Below are positions 35,047 to 44,410 of a DNA stretch of 64,000 nt, piece by piece (within the stretch, counting starts at the first letter, position 1; each line of letters starts with the position of its first letter). The position numbers and the translations under genes are program-made. Below the pieces are notes generated by a model that was given only the letters and a program-made list of their open reading frames with translations, had not been told where the DNA came from and did no database searches. This stretch comes from BD2-11 clade cluster bacterium bin43 (GTDB taxonomy: Bacteria; Gemmatimonadota; Gemmatimonadetes; Longimicrobiales; Gaopeijiaceae), in the NCBI GenBank assembly GCA_002238605.1, contig MPMR01000015.1, positions 22,273 to 86,272 on the forward strand, in the 5' to 3' direction.

Positions 35047-36266
35047 GCGGCTGGAAGCAGTGGTTCAGGGAGCCGAAGGGCGCGCTGCCGGGCGGCCTCG
35101 TCACGAAGGTCGGGATCGCGCTGATCACCGTGCTCGTGGCGGGGCTGCTGTTCTCATCGACGCTCTCCGGTCCCGGCGAAACGGCCGAGGGAGCCGCGCC
35201 CACGGAGCAGCGGCCGGTGGACGACCGCACGGGCCGCTCGCTCGACGGGCGCCTCGATGCCGAGACGATGCGCCAGACTCAGCAGGCGGCGGCCGATGCG
35301 GACCGGGAGCGGCAACCGTCGGATGACGACGACGGGCAGGAACCGGACTGGCCAGGCACGGACGAGGGTGCCGGCAGCGCTGGAGTCGGCATCAGCCAGG
35401 CCGAGTTCGAGCTTCGCGAGGCGCTCCGGCTCGAAGAGGTCGAGCGCAGGACGCGCTCGCTCCGCTCGCTACCCGTCGCGCAGTCCCACCGGGATGCGAG
35501 CCGAGTCCGGGATGCGGCCGCGGTGTCTTCGCTGGAATCCGAGTCCCCCGATGCGGCACTCGACGGCGCGCTCGCGTCGCTTGGACAATCCCTGGCCGTG
35601 CTTGAGGCCGAGATGGCCGCCGGGCTGGCAACCGGAGAGCTCGCGCCCGGTGGAGGAGGTTCAGCTCCTCAGGCCAGCTCATCCGAGCTCGGCCGTTTGG
35701 TCGAGCCGCTTGACCCGCCGGGCTGGGAGCGCATCCCCGAGGGCTCGTTCCTCGAAGCCGTATTGCTCACCCAACTCTCCGGCGAGTTCCCCGGCCCGGT
35801 GCTCGCGATGGTGTCGGTGCCGATGTACTCCGCCGACCGGCAGCGGGTGCTCATCCCGCGCGGTGCGCGCGTCGTGGGTACCGCGAGCGCCGTGCAAAAC
35901 CGCGACCAGAGCCGTCTAGCCGTGGCGTTCCACCGGCTCCTGCTCCCCGACGGAAGCTGGGTGGACCTCGAATTCGCCGGTCTGAACCAGGCGGGCGAGA
36001 GCGCGCTCAGGGACCAGGTCAACCGGCGCTACCTCTCGACGTTCGCGGCCGCCGGTGCGGTCGGCGCGCTGAGCGGTCTCACGCTCGCCGGAGCCTCCCC
36101 CTACGGACTGCAAGCGGGCGTCGGCCAGGGACTCGGAGGCAGCGCCGCCTCGATGCTGGACCGGTACCTGAACCGCATGCCCGAAATCACGATCCGCGCG
36201 GGCCACCGGCTCCGCATCTGGTTCACCGCGGATGTGCTCGTTCCCCGCAATACCGCACCTCGTTGA
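35043..36266 (+). CDS. virB10: VirB10/TrbI-type protein
   Basis: 407 aa. A single transmembrane helix near 25-45 is followed by a long acidic low-complexity periplasmic arm (about 60-200), then the VirB10 core (LVEPLDPPGWERIPEGSFLE, VSVPMYSADRQRVLIPRGAR, RYLSTFAAAGAVGALSGLTL). Spans both membranes and gates the pore. C-terminus RAGHRLRIWFTADV is typical. Confidence 0.85.
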   Translation: MSGWKQWFREPKGALPGGLVTKVGIALITVLVAGLLFSSTLSGPGETAEGAAPTEQRPVDDRTGRSLDGRLDAETMRQTQQAAADADRERQPSDDDDGQEPDWPGTDEGAGSAGVGISQAEFELREALRLEEVERRTRSLRSLPVAQSHRDASRVRDAAAVSSLESESPDAALDGALASLGQSLAVLEAEMAAGLATGELAPGGGGSAPQASSSELGRLVEPLDPPGWERIPEGSFLEAVLLTQLSGEFPGPVLAMVSVPMYSADRQRVLIPRGARVVGTASAVQNRDQSRLAVAFHRLLLPDGSWVDLEFAGLNQAGESALRDQVNRRYLSTFAAAGAVGALSGLTLAGASPYGLQAGVGQGLGGSAASMLDRYLNRMPEITIRAGHRLRIWFTADVLVPRNTAPR

Positions 36267-36283
36267 CACGAAAGGACTCCCCC

Positions 36284-37180
36284 ATGCGCCACCGCATCCT
36301 CGCCTCCGTTCTTCTCGTCCCGCTGCTGCTGCTCACGGATGCCGCTCCGGCGAGCGCGCAGTTCGACTTCGGAAGCTGGTTCCAGCGGGCCACGATCATC
36401 GCGAACCAGATCACGCAGATCTCGCATCAGGTCACCCAGATCCGGTCGATGGCCCGCCAGCTTACGGAACTCGAAGACCAGCTCGACCACATGGAGCGCG
36501 CCGCGCGCGGCGAGATCGACGCGCTCCTGCAACCGTTCTCCGACCTCGCCGCCGACCCCGTGGGTCTCGTGCGCGACGGACTCGGCTGGCGGTCCGACTT
36601 CACGGGACAGGCCCGCGGGACGGTGGACGCCGTCCGGCGCTTCGGCAACGGCCGCTCGTTCACCAACCTCTGGCGCACCGCACACGGCACGGCCGACCGA
36701 GTGACGGAGGCTGACGTACTCGGTCTCTTCCGGAACCTCCCGCCCCAGGCCGCGACCCGGGCGCTTGAGGATTACCGCCGTGCCCGCGAGGCGGCCGACC
36801 GGCAGCGGGTCCTCGACTACGCCGCACTCGATGCGGCCGCCGCGCTCGCCGGGACCATCGAGAGCGCGCAGGGCTCATTCGCGGACATCACGGCGAACGG
36901 CAATCTCTCCAACACAGCTCTACAGCAGGCACGGGTCGCCGCCGCGCTGAGCCAGGGGCGCATCAACGCGGCCGCCGGACAGGTGCTCGCGCACCAGGCG
37001 GCCGCCGAGGCGAGCCGGGCGAGGCAGGCCGAGCTCGCCCGCCTCGAATGGCTTGGACGTTGGCATGACGGCCGGACGCGCGCGAACACGCTCGCCGAGA
37101 CGATGCGGGACGCCGCCTTGGTGAACCGGGGAACGCTCCGCGACGGGCTCCTGTTCCAGATCCCGTCGTTCTACCGGTAG
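36284..37180 (+). CDS. virB5: VirB5/TrbJ-type conjugal transfer protein
   Basis: 298 aa from ATG 36284 (an in-frame upstream ATG at 36263 would put seven residues before the signal peptide). A signal peptide ends near ASAQF. The helical repeats IIANQITQISHQVTQIRSMA and QLTELEDQLDHMERAARGEI match the TrbJ/VirB5 long-helix pattern. Probable minor pilus-tip subunit exported to the periplasm. Confidence 0.75.
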   Translation: MRHRILASVLLVPLLLLTDAAPASAQFDFGSWFQRATIIANQITQISHQVTQIRSMARQLTELEDQLDHMERAARGEIDALLQPFSDLAADPVGLVRDGLGWRSDFTGQARGTVDAVRRFGNGRSFTNLWRTAHGTADRVTEADVLGLFRNLPPQAATRALEDYRRAREAADRQRVLDYAALDAAAALAGTIESAQGSFADITANGNLSNTALQQARVAAALSQGRINAAAGQVLAHQAAAEASRARQAELARLEWLGRWHDGRTRANTLAETMRDAALVNRGTLRDGLLFQIPSFYR

Positions 37181-37193
37181 GGGCACGCGCGCC

Positions 37194-38183
37194 ATGCAAC
37201 TGCCCCCGCAGTCGATCGACCCGAACGTCCCCACGCAGATCCCGGAGAACCAACTCCAGGACTTCAAGAGCTTCCTGGACATCGTGCTCGACACCGTCGT
37301 CGGCGGGGCCGCGCCCGATGTGCACACTCTCGGGCTTCAGCTCTGGGGCGGGCTCGCCGCCGTGATGGTCGCCTGGACCGGACTCAAGATCGCGTTCAGC
37401 GGCACCTTCCAGCCCTGGGAGATCGTCAAGCTCGTGATCGGAATCGCGATCCCCCGCACGATCCTCCACTACTACACCGTCCCGATCCCCGGCGTGGGGT
37501 CCACCTTCCCGGCCATGATCGCGGGAGGCGGGATCTGGCTTCAGAACCTGTTCCTGTCCGACGTGGTCTCGGCCGGCTACACCGAGATGACCGCGCTCGT
37601 GCAGGCGTACTCGGCGCACCTGAGCGCGGCGTGGTCCACCGGCAACCTGCTCTCGATCTTGGCTGCGGGCGGGACCGTGATCTTCTCCTCGCTGGTCACG
37701 CTCGTGATGGGCGCCTCGCTCGTGTTCTGTCTGCTGGCCCTGTTCTGCGTCACCTACGCGCAGGTGATCTGGGCGCAGGTCGCGATCGCCATCGCGATCC
37801 TGCTCGGTCCGGTGTTCATCGCGTTCCTGCTCTTCGAGCCGCTCTCCTTCCTGTTCTGGGGATGGTTCCGGACGATGATGGTCTACACGCTCTACGGCGT
37901 CGTGGCCGGTGCGGTGCTGCGGGTCTTCATGGGCGTCGGGCTCGGCTACATCACGACCTACGCCGATGCGCTGATGGGCACCGGCACGGCGGACCCGTTC
38001 GAGCTCTGGCTCTGGGCCGTCGTCCTCATGCCGCTCGTCGTCTGCGGCCTCATGGCCGGCCTCAAGGTCGGCGAACTCGCCTCGATGCTCGTCTCCGGCT
38101 CCGGCTCTGCCGGGTCCGGGTTCGTCGCGCTCGTCATGCAGGGCGCCAGCAAGGCCGCCGCCCCCGCCAAGCCCCCCGTCTGA
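37194..38183 (+). CDS. virB6: VirB6/TrbL-type polytopic membrane protein
   Basis: 329 aa with about six to seven hydrophobic helices between residues ~45 and ~300 (LGLQLWGGLAAVMVAWTGLK, MGASLVFCLLALFCVTYAQV, IAIAILLGPVFIAFLLFEPL and others) and the TrbL-like FEPLSFLFWGWFRTMM segment. Inner-membrane channel component. Short N-terminal tail and a Ser/Gly/Ala tail. Confidence 0.8.
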   Translation: MQLPPQSIDPNVPTQIPENQLQDFKSFLDIVLDTVVGGAAPDVHTLGLQLWGGLAAVMVAWTGLKIAFSGTFQPWEIVKLVIGIAIPRTILHYYTVPIPGVGSTFPAMIAGGGIWLQNLFLSDVVSAGYTEMTALVQAYSAHLSAAWSTGNLLSILAAGGTVIFSSLVTLVMGASLVFCLLALFCVTYAQVIWAQVAIAIAILLGPVFIAFLLFEPLSFLFWGWFRTMMVYTLYGVVAGAVLRVFMGVGLGYITTYADALMGTGTADPFELWLWAVVLMPLVVCGLMAGLKVGELASMLVSGSGSAGSGFVALVMQGASKAAAPAKPPV

Positions 38184-38200
38184 GCCGCAAGGAGAAGCCA

Positions 38201-38872
38201 ATGATGAAACGTGACCGTGACGCGGGCCGCGAGTACGCCGAGATCTGGGGCGAGGCGGTCGAGGCGAACCGCAAGCTGCGGAGGATCCTGATCCTGCTCT
38301 CGGCGAGCATGGTTCTCGGCGTGGGGGTCCTGCTCCGGATCGCGGGCGCCGAGCCGCCGAAGCCGATCGTGATTCGGGTCGACGAGGTGGGCCGGGCCGA
38401 GGCGCTGGCCTACGAGGCCGCCACCGCGCAGGCCGACCCGCTCGATCCGACAACGAAATACTTCCTGAACCGGTTCGTTCACGACTTCCACTCGCGGCGC
38501 CGCGCGACGGCGCAGGAGAGCTGGACACGCAGCCTCCGGTTCCTGAGCACCGATCTCGCGAACGCGGCGTTCCAGCGGGACGGCGCGGAGGTCGCGAGCG
38601 TCGCCGCGGGAACCGCCGACACCGAACTCGAGGTCGAGCAGGTGGTGCTCCGCATCCACCCCGCGCCCGAGCCGCCGCACGGCGCGACGGCGGACTTCGA
38701 CCTCGTGCATCTCAGAGGCGAGCAGGAGCTGCGACGCGAGCGCTGGACGCTTTCGCTGCGGTTCGAGTTCCTGGACTCGATTCCGCCCGAGCTCGTCGTC
38801 CACAACCCGATGGGGCTCCTCGTCACCTACATGCGCGCCGACAGGGCGCTCGTGACCGGGGGCGACCGATGA
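38201..38872 (+). CDS. virB8: VirB8/TrbF-type protein
   Basis: 223 aa. ATG 38201 with AAGGAG upstream. Short cytoplasmic N-terminus, one transmembrane helix (about 28-48), then a periplasmic NTF2-like domain (KYFLNRFVHDFHSRRRATAQ, then SWTRSLRFLS, LSLRFEFLDSIPPE, VHNPMGLLVTYMRADRAL). Scaffold of the inner-membrane complex. Overlaps the next gene by ATGA. Confidence 0.8.
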   Translation: MMKRDRDAGREYAEIWGEAVEANRKLRRILILLSASMVLGVGVLLRIAGAEPPKPIVIRVDEVGRAEALAYEAATAQADPLDPTTKYFLNRFVHDFHSRRRATAQESWTRSLRFLSTDLANAAFQRDGAEVASVAAGTADTELEVEQVVLRIHPAPEPPHGATADFDLVHLRGEQELRRERWTLSLRFEFLDSIPPELVVHNPMGLLVTYMRADRALVTGGDR

Positions 38873-39804
38873 TCGCGCATCTCAGGGGCCGCGAGAAGGC
38901 ACTGGAGTCGTTCGGCTGGACGGGCCGCGAGGCCGAGTGGATCGCGCTGGTGTGCCTCCACAGCGGCGTGTTCACCCGCGACCAGATCAGCGACTGGCTC
39001 GGGATCCACCGCCACACCGCGCGCCGCTTCGTCCAGGACATCACGGACCGGAGACTGGGAGCTGAGGACGCGCTTGAAGGCCGGAGGGTCTGCCGGATCG
39101 CCGCGCGCGCCGTCTACCGGGCGCTCGGAGCGGAAAACATACGCCACCGCCGGATCGCCTCACCGGTGGTCCTGATGCGCCGTCTGCTCTCGCTGGACTA
39201 CGTGATCGCCCACGTCGGCCAGTCGTGGCTTCCGACCGAGCCCGAGAAGGTTGGCGCGTTCGAGGCGCTTGGGCTGGATCGCCGGGTCCTGCCCGTGCGC
39301 ACGTACCGGGGCGCAGCGGGCGATACCCACCGCTACTTCCCCCTCAAGCTGCCCGTCGCGCTGGATGCCGAGGGCGCGGTGTTCGTCTACGTGGATCCGG
39401 GCCATGACACGGCGACCGGGCTCCATTCCTGGGGCCGAGTCCACCGGGAACTCTGGGAGGGGCTCCAGGAGCAGGGCCGAACGGTAGAGGCGGTCGCGGT
39501 CGTCCGCACCGACAGCGAGTTCGACCGGGCGGAGAAGGTTCTCGGCAACTGGGCCGATCCGGCCCGATCCCCCGGCCGCTCGAAGGGGTCCGCGACCGGA
39601 CGCGAGATCCGCCGCGAGATCGAGCGGATCGAACAGGGGATCCGCAGCAGGGACAAGAGCGTGACCGGGCGGTACGGCAGCCTCCGGGGCTGCCTGGTGC
39701 GGCTCGCCGAACTCCGGGCGGCGCTCCCGACCGCGCCCTCGGAAGCGATGATCGACGGGTTTGCCGTTTGGCGATCCACGCGTCTCGCGGGGGACCCGTT
39801 TTGA
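38869..39804 (+). CDS. Winged-helix protein of the transfer operon, 311 aa
   Basis: No firm family. Residues ~18-75 (TGREAEWIALVCLHSGVFTR, then DQISDWLGIHRHTARRFVQ) form a clear winged helix-turn-helix; residues ~150-215 (YFPLKLPVALDAEGAVFVYV, DPGHDTATGLHSW) look like a small alpha/beta domain. The layout recalls the replication-relaxation (Replic_Relax) type of mobilisation protein. It is translationally coupled to virB8 and followed by the hairpin-rich gap, so a role in DNA processing at oriT is plausible but unproven. Confidence 0.6.
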   Translation: MIAHLRGREKALESFGWTGREAEWIALVCLHSGVFTRDQISDWLGIHRHTARRFVQDITDRRLGAEDALEGRRVCRIAARAVYRALGAENIRHRRIASPVVLMRRLLSLDYVIAHVGQSWLPTEPEKVGAFEALGLDRRVLPVRTYRGAAGDTHRYFPLKLPVALDAEGAVFVYVDPGHDTATGLHSWGRVHRELWEGLQEQGRTVEAVAVVRTDSEFDRAEKVLGNWADPARSPGRSKGSATGREIRREIERIEQGIRSRDKSVTGRYGSLRGCLVRLAELRAALPTAPSEAMIDGFAVWRSTRLAGDPF

Positions 39805-40108
39805 GCGCCGGGCGCCCGTGCCGATGCCGATCCGCGAGTGTACATGGCACTCGGGGGGTCGCCGGACACGAAATCGCGTCTGCGATGGACACGCATCCGA
39901 TTCCGTATGTCGCGGGCGCGCTTGCGGTTGCACCACGGCAGAGGGAGAGCCGATGCCGATCCGGCCATCGAAGCCGTGGCTGGGAGCGACCCCCCATCGA
40001 GGCATGCCTCGATCGGCATCGGGGCGGATGGCGATGTACAACGCCATCCGCCCCTCCGCTCCGGGGTCTCTCCCAGCCAGCGGTCCCTCCGGGAAGGGTG
40101 TTCCTCCG
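39805..40108 (+). other. Hairpin-rich gap, possible oriT
   Basis: The only gap over 100 bp between the virB block and virD4. GCCGATGCCGATCC occurs twice (near 39822 and 39951). There is an 18-bp perfect palindrome ATCGAGGCATGCCTCGAT (39996-40013), followed 7 bp later by a 13-bp perfect stem (GGGGCGGATGGCG, 40021-40033, with CGCCATCCGCCCC, 40042-40054). Position and structure fit an origin of transfer or a control region of virD4; no nic motif recognised. Confidence 0.45.
39996..40054. repeat. Palindrome + 13-bp stem-loop
   Basis: ATCGAGGCATGCCTCGAT is fully self-complementary; the adjacent GGGGCGGATGGCG / CGCCATCCGCCCC pair perfectly around an 8-nt loop. Confidence 0.8.
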
Positions 40109-42163
40109 ATGAGGTACGGTACCCTCGCCATCATCGGGAGCGCGGTCGGCGCAGTCGGCGGCCACGCGCTCAGGGCTCCGTTCCCGTCCCTCGGCGCGAA
40201 CCCGTACCTCGACCTCATTGCGTCGCACGACCCGGGTCTGCACGCCGCCATCCGCGTCTGGCACTACGCATGGCCCGCCGTCCTGGTCGTGCTCGCGGGC
40301 TCGTTCGCGCTCTCCGTCTGGCGGGTCTGGCTCCAGCCGCTGTTCCGCCTCAGGCGGCGAGGCAAGCTGCCCGAGTGGCCCGTCTCGCCCGAGGACGAAG
40401 CGCCCTCGCTCGTGATCGGCGAGCTGCACCATCCGACCGTTGCGCGCGAGAGCGAGCAACCGGCCTGGCTCGTCATTCCCGAGAAGGGGCTCTACACCGG
40501 CACGCTCATCGTGGGCGCCGTCGGTACGGGCAAGACCAGCGGCTGCATGTACCCCTTCGCCCGCCAGATCCTCACATGGCAAGCGGACGATCCCGGCCGC
40601 CGCGCGGGCGCGCTCGTGCTCGAAGTGAAGGGCGACTTCTGCCACCAGGTCCGAGGCATCCTCGAGGACGCCGGACGCGCGGACGACTACCTCGAGATCG
40701 GGCTCGGCGGCTTGGTCCAGTGGAACCCGCTCGACGATCCCCTCCTCGACTCCTACTCGCTCGCCTACGGCGTCGCCTCGCTCATCAACCAGCTCTTCGG
40801 CAAGTCTCGCGAACCGTTTTGGCAACAGGCGTACACGAACCTCGTGCGCTGGATCATCGAGCTGCACCGGCTCCTGCCGGGCGGCTGGGTCACGCTCCAG
40901 GACATCTACCGCTGCACCGTGGACGCGGAGCTCCTGGCCCAACAGATCGGCGAAGCCCAGAAGATCGCGGACCAGGTATCCCCGGTGGACGCCGTCCTCA
41001 CCAATGAAAGCATGATCTCCCACGCCGATGCGCTCAAGAAGTGGAACTGGGAGGAGGACGGCGACGACCGGGTGCGCGCGCGGCTGGACGCCGAGCTTCG
41101 GGCCAAGCTCGCGAAGCTCAAGCTCACCTATGTGGTGGAGGCGGCCGGGGGCGGCGGAGACGGCGAGTTCAGGGAGCGGGTCGAGGCGATCGAGCGGTGG
41201 TACGACAAGGACTGGTCGAAGCTGGACGTGAAGCTCCGCACTTCGATCGTCGAGGGGATCAGTGTGTTCCTCTCGCTGTTCGACCAACCGGACGTAGCGG
41301 AAGTCTTCTGCCCGCCGCCGCCGGAGGCTGCCAAGCCGGAACCCAAGGGCGGCGGTGACGCCGGCGAAGAAGACGAAGACAACGACGCCGACGCCGTGAA
41401 GGGTCCGCCCATGCAGGGGCTCCGCCGGAGGCTGCCCCCGCTCTCGGAGTTGATCGAGGGCGGCAAGGTGCTCGCGCTCAACATGCCCGCGGGCGCGAAC
41501 CCGGCGCTCGCCCGCGCCATCGGCGTGCTGCTCAAGAGTGCGTGGATGCAGGCGCTGCTCCGGCGGCCCGCCGAGGCAGCACAGCGTCCCGACCGCTACA
41601 TGCGGCCCGCCGTGTTCATCTGCGACGAGTATCAGGCGTTTGCCACCGTGGGCCAGGACGATCCCTCGGGCGACGAGAGGGCGTTCGCGCTCACGCGGCA
41701 GTGCCGGTGCATCCCCATCGTCGCCACGCAGTCGCTCTCCTCGCTTCGATCGGTACTGCCCTCCGGCGAGGCGTGGCGCACGCTCGTCCAGACGCTCCGC
41801 ACCCGGATCTTCCTGTCGCTGTCCGACGAGGCGTCGGCGAAGATCGCGTCCGAGATGTGCGGCTCCGTCATGAAGACCCAGCCCTCCTACACGTTCACCG
41901 AGACCACCGGCAGGCCCGAGTTCTCGCTGCTGTCCGGGCGCGCCGGAGGCGGACGCGGCACCATCGGCGCGAGCAAGTCGTTCCGCCGGTCGAGGGAGCC
42001 GGTGTTCACGCCCCGCGAGTTCACCTTGCTCGCCAACTATCAGGCGATCTGCCTGCCCTACGACGGCGTGAAGTCGCTCCCGGCCCGCCGCGTCTACCTC
42101 AAGCCCCATTACCTGCCCAGGACCGAGGGCTACTGGCGGCAACGCGAGGAGGGGCGGATATGA
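40109..42163 (+). CDS. virD4: VirD4/TraG-type coupling protein, 684 aa
   Basis: Brings the DNA-relaxase complex to the channel. Two N-terminal transmembrane helices (about 4-22 and 52-72) are followed by the ATPase with Walker A VGAVGTGKTSGCMYP (about 133-147) and Walker B FICDEYQAF (about 500). The C-terminus has the TraG-type PIVATQSLSSLRSVLP and LPYDGVKSLPARRVY. The insert between Walker A and B includes acidic linkers (EEDEDNDADA). ATG 40109 has a GGGAAGGG site. Its stop overlaps virB11 by ATGA. Confidence 0.9.
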   Translation: MRYGTLAIIGSAVGAVGGHALRAPFPSLGANPYLDLIASHDPGLHAAIRVWHYAWPAVLVVLAGSFALSVWRVWLQPLFRLRRRGKLPEWPVSPEDEAPSLVIGELHHPTVARESEQPAWLVIPEKGLYTGTLIVGAVGTGKTSGCMYPFARQILTWQADDPGRRAGALVLEVKGDFCHQVRGILEDAGRADDYLEIGLGGLVQWNPLDDPLLDSYSLAYGVASLINQLFGKSREPFWQQAYTNLVRWIIELHRLLPGGWVTLQDIYRCTVDAELLAQQIGEAQKIADQVSPVDAVLTNESMISHADALKKWNWEEDGDDRVRARLDAELRAKLAKLKLTYVVEAAGGGGDGEFRERVEAIERWYDKDWSKLDVKLRTSIVEGISVFLSLFDQPDVAEVFCPPPPEAAKPEPKGGGDAGEEDEDNDADAVKGPPMQGLRRRLPPLSELIEGGKVLALNMPAGANPALARAIGVLLKSAWMQALLRRPAEAAQRPDRYMRPAVFICDEYQAFATVGQDDPSGDERAFALTRQCRCIPIVATQSLSSLRSVLPSGEAWRTLVQTLRTRIFLSLSDEASAKIASEMCGSVMKTQPSYTFTETTGRPEFSLLSGRAGGGRGTIGASKSFRRSREPVFTPREFTLLANYQAICLPYDGVKSLPARRVYLKPHYLPRTEGYWRQREEGRI

Positions 42164-43173
42164 AGCGCGCCAGCGGCGTCGGCCATCTCACCCCGTTCCT
42201 TCCGGGGCTGGAGTCCCTGCTCGAAGACCCCGGTGTCTCCGAGATCATGATCAACGGACCCGCCAACGTCTGGGTCGAGCGAGGTGGCCGCCTCGAGCCC
42301 CACGAGGCGCCCGAACTCACCGCCGCGTGGCTCCACCGCGCGGCCATCCACATCGCCCGGCCGCTCGGGCTCGATCCCGCCTCGCGGCCCGTCCTGGACG
42401 CCCGGCTCGACGACGGATCGCGGGTCGCAATCTGCACCCCGCCCGCGAGTCCGGAGGTTGCCATCACCATACGCCGGTTCGGGGGCCGCGCGTTCTCGGC
42501 CACCGACCTGGTGCGCCTGGGATCGCTTCCCGAAGACATCCTCGAAGCCGCTCGGAGCACGCTCGCGTCCCGCCAGAACATCCTGGTCTCCGGAGGCACG
42601 GGCTCGGGCAAGACCACGCTTCTGAACGCGCTGATCGAACTGCTGCCCGAGGACGAGCGGATCGTCGCCATCGAGGACACGCTCGAACTCCGGATCGACC
42701 GGGCCAACTGCCTGCGGTTCGAGGCCGGAGCCACGCTTTCGGAGACGCCCGTCGAGATCCGGGACCTGGTGCGCCACGCGCTCCGCCACCGGCCCGACCA
42801 CATCGTCGTCGGCGAGGTCCGGGGCGGCGAGGCCGCGGACCTGCTGCAGGCGCTCAACACCGGACACGGTGGGTCGCTCACCACGATCCACGCCAACAAC
42901 GCGCGCTCCGCGCTCTCTCGGCTCGCGAGCTGTGCCATGCAGGCCGGAGACGCGCTTCCCTGGGAGGTCACCTGCCGGGGCGTCGTCGACGGGATCTCGC
43001 TCGTGCTGCACGTGGCCCGCCGGGAGGGCCGGCGGTTCGTCGAGGACGCGCTCGAGGTCTGCGGCTACGACGCGACGGCCGGCCACTGGATCACCGCGCC
43101 GCCGGGAGTGCGGGGCGGGACGCAACCGGAGACCGGAACCCACACCCATTCACCAAAGGAGGTGAACGCATGA
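42160..43173 (+). CDS. virB11: VirB11/TrbB-type ATPase
   Basis: 337 aa. N-domain (VSEIMINGPANVWVERGGRL), Walker A VSGGTGSGKTTLLN (about 143-156), Asp box AIEDTLEL, Walker B HIVVGEVRGGEAADLL, His box TTIHANNARSA: all VirB11 landmarks present. A hexameric traffic ATPase that switches pilus assembly and substrate transfer. It is unusual that virB11 sits with virD4 rather than inside the virB block. Confidence 0.9.
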   Translation: MKRASGVGHLTPFLPGLESLLEDPGVSEIMINGPANVWVERGGRLEPHEAPELTAAWLHRAAIHIARPLGLDPASRPVLDARLDDGSRVAICTPPASPEVAITIRRFGGRAFSATDLVRLGSLPEDILEAARSTLASRQNILVSGGTGSGKTTLLNALIELLPEDERIVAIEDTLELRIDRANCLRFEAGATLSETPVEIRDLVRHALRHRPDHIVVGEVRGGEAADLLQALNTGHGGSLTTIHANNARSALSRLASCAMQAGDALPWEVTCRGVVDGISLVLHVARREGRRFVEDALEVCGYDATAGHWITAPPGVRGGTQPETGTHTHSPKEVNA

Positions 43174-43379
43174 GCTGGAACGCCAGAATCATCCCCATCA
43201 ACACCTTCGAGGACTTCGACCGCGAACTCGCGCGCGACGGCCGCGAGACGCTCGAGGTCGAGGCCGAACTGGCCGACGAGTACGGCCTCTTCCACGAGGA
43301 GGTCGGAACCGAGGACGAGATCGCGGCCGCCTGGGACGATCCGTACGGCGCCAGCGGCGAGGAGGTGGACGAGCGATGA
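43170..43379 (+). CDS. Small acidic protein, 69 aa
   Basis: Very acidic (Asp/Glu about 35%) with N-terminus NTFEDFDRELARDGRETLEV. AAAGGAGGTGAA site before ATG 43170. Overlaps ardC by ATGA. An orthologue sits in the same position in element B (53541-53747), so it is maintained and not chance. No family known; an accessory or anti-defence role next to ardC is possible. Confidence 0.7.
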   Translation: MSWNARIIPINTFEDFDRELARDGRETLEVEAELADEYGLFHEEVGTEDEIAAAWDDPYGASGEEVDER

Positions 43380-44410
43380 AGCACGACGAATACCACCGCC
43401 AGTTCGCCGACACGATCATCGAGCAGATCAGGCGAGGCACCGCGCCCTGGCAGAAGCCCTGGCAGCCGGGCGAACTCGTCATGCCAAGGAACGTCGACAC
43501 CGACCGCTCCTACCGGGGCGGCAACAGCCTCCACCTTGCCGCAATGCAGCAGGAGCACGGCTACGGGGACGTGCGCTGGGGCACCTACCGCCAGATCCAG
43601 AACCGGGGCGGACAGGTCAGGAAGGGCGAGCGCGGCACCCGCATCCTCTCCTTCCAGGACAAAAAGCGCATCGCCGTGACCGACGAGCGCGGGCGGCCCC
43701 GGAGGAACGCGGAAGGCAAGAAGCTCTACCGCTACGAGAAGCTCAAGACGCCCTACGTCCGGCAGTACACCGTGTTCAACGCCGAGCAGGCCGACGGGCT
43801 GCCCGAGCGCTCGAACGCGTCGCCGGAGCCGCTCTGGAAGACCCATCAGGGGGCCGAGCGGGTCATGGAGGACGCTGGCGTGCCCGTCCGTCACGTCGCG
43901 GGCGACCGCGCCTACTACCACATGAAGCGCGACGAGATCGTGCTGCCCGAGCGCGGACAGTTCCCCTCCGCGAACCACTACTACCAGACCGCGCTTCACG
44001 AGTTGGGCCACAGCACGGGCCACAAGGACCGGATGAACCGCGAGACCCTCATCGAGGGGATCGCCGGCGGGTTCGGCTCGCCCCAGTACGCGAGGGAGGA
44101 GCTCCGGGCCGAGATCAGCGCGATGATGACGGGCGAGCGCGTCGGGGTCGGCCACGACCCGAGCCGGGGCGCGGCCTACGTCGAGGGCTGGATCCAGGCG
44201 CTCGAGGAGGACCCGCGCGAGATCCGGCGCGCCGCCGCCGATGCGCAGAAGATCTCCGACTTCGTGCTCGTCCGGCACCGCGAGCGCATCGCCGCTCGCG
44301 ACCCCGTCGCCGTCGCGGCGGTCCGCACGCCCACGCGGGGACCGCAGAGGATCGTCGTGCCGGTGCCCCGGATCCCGGTCCCCGAGCGCGGCTTCGGGCC
44401 GAGCCGCTGA
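43376..44410 (+). CDS. ardC: ArdC-like antirestriction protein
   Basis: 344 aa. The N-terminal ArdC (DUF1738) ssDNA-binding domain has the typical TAPWQKPW and GGNSLHLA / WGTYRQIQNRGGQVRKGERG motifs. The C-terminal zinc peptidase-like domain has HELGHSTGH (near 205) and SANHYYQTALHELGH. It protects incoming single-stranded DNA against restriction during conjugation. The last ~50 residues are low-complexity. Confidence 0.9.
   Translation: MKHDEYHRQFADTIIEQIRRGTAPWQKPWQPGELVMPRNVDTDRSYRGGNSLHLAAMQQEHGYGDVRWGTYRQIQNRGGQVRKGERGTRILSFQDKKRIAVTDERGRPRRNAEGKKLYRYEKLKTPYVRQYTVFNAEQADGLPERSNASPEPLWKTHQGAERVMEDAGVPVRHVAGDRAYYHMKRDEIVLPERGQFPSANHYYQTALHELGHSTGHKDRMNRETLIEGIAGGFGSPQYAREELRAEISAMMTGERVGVGHDPSRGAAYVEGWIQALEEDPREIRRAAADAQKISDFVLVRHRERIAARDPVAVAAVRTPTRGPQRIVVPVPRIPVPERGFGPSR

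Noticed and set aside
39344..42142. 932-codon open frame on the minus strand
   Set aside because: Antisense to virD4 and to the oriT-like gap; no motif.
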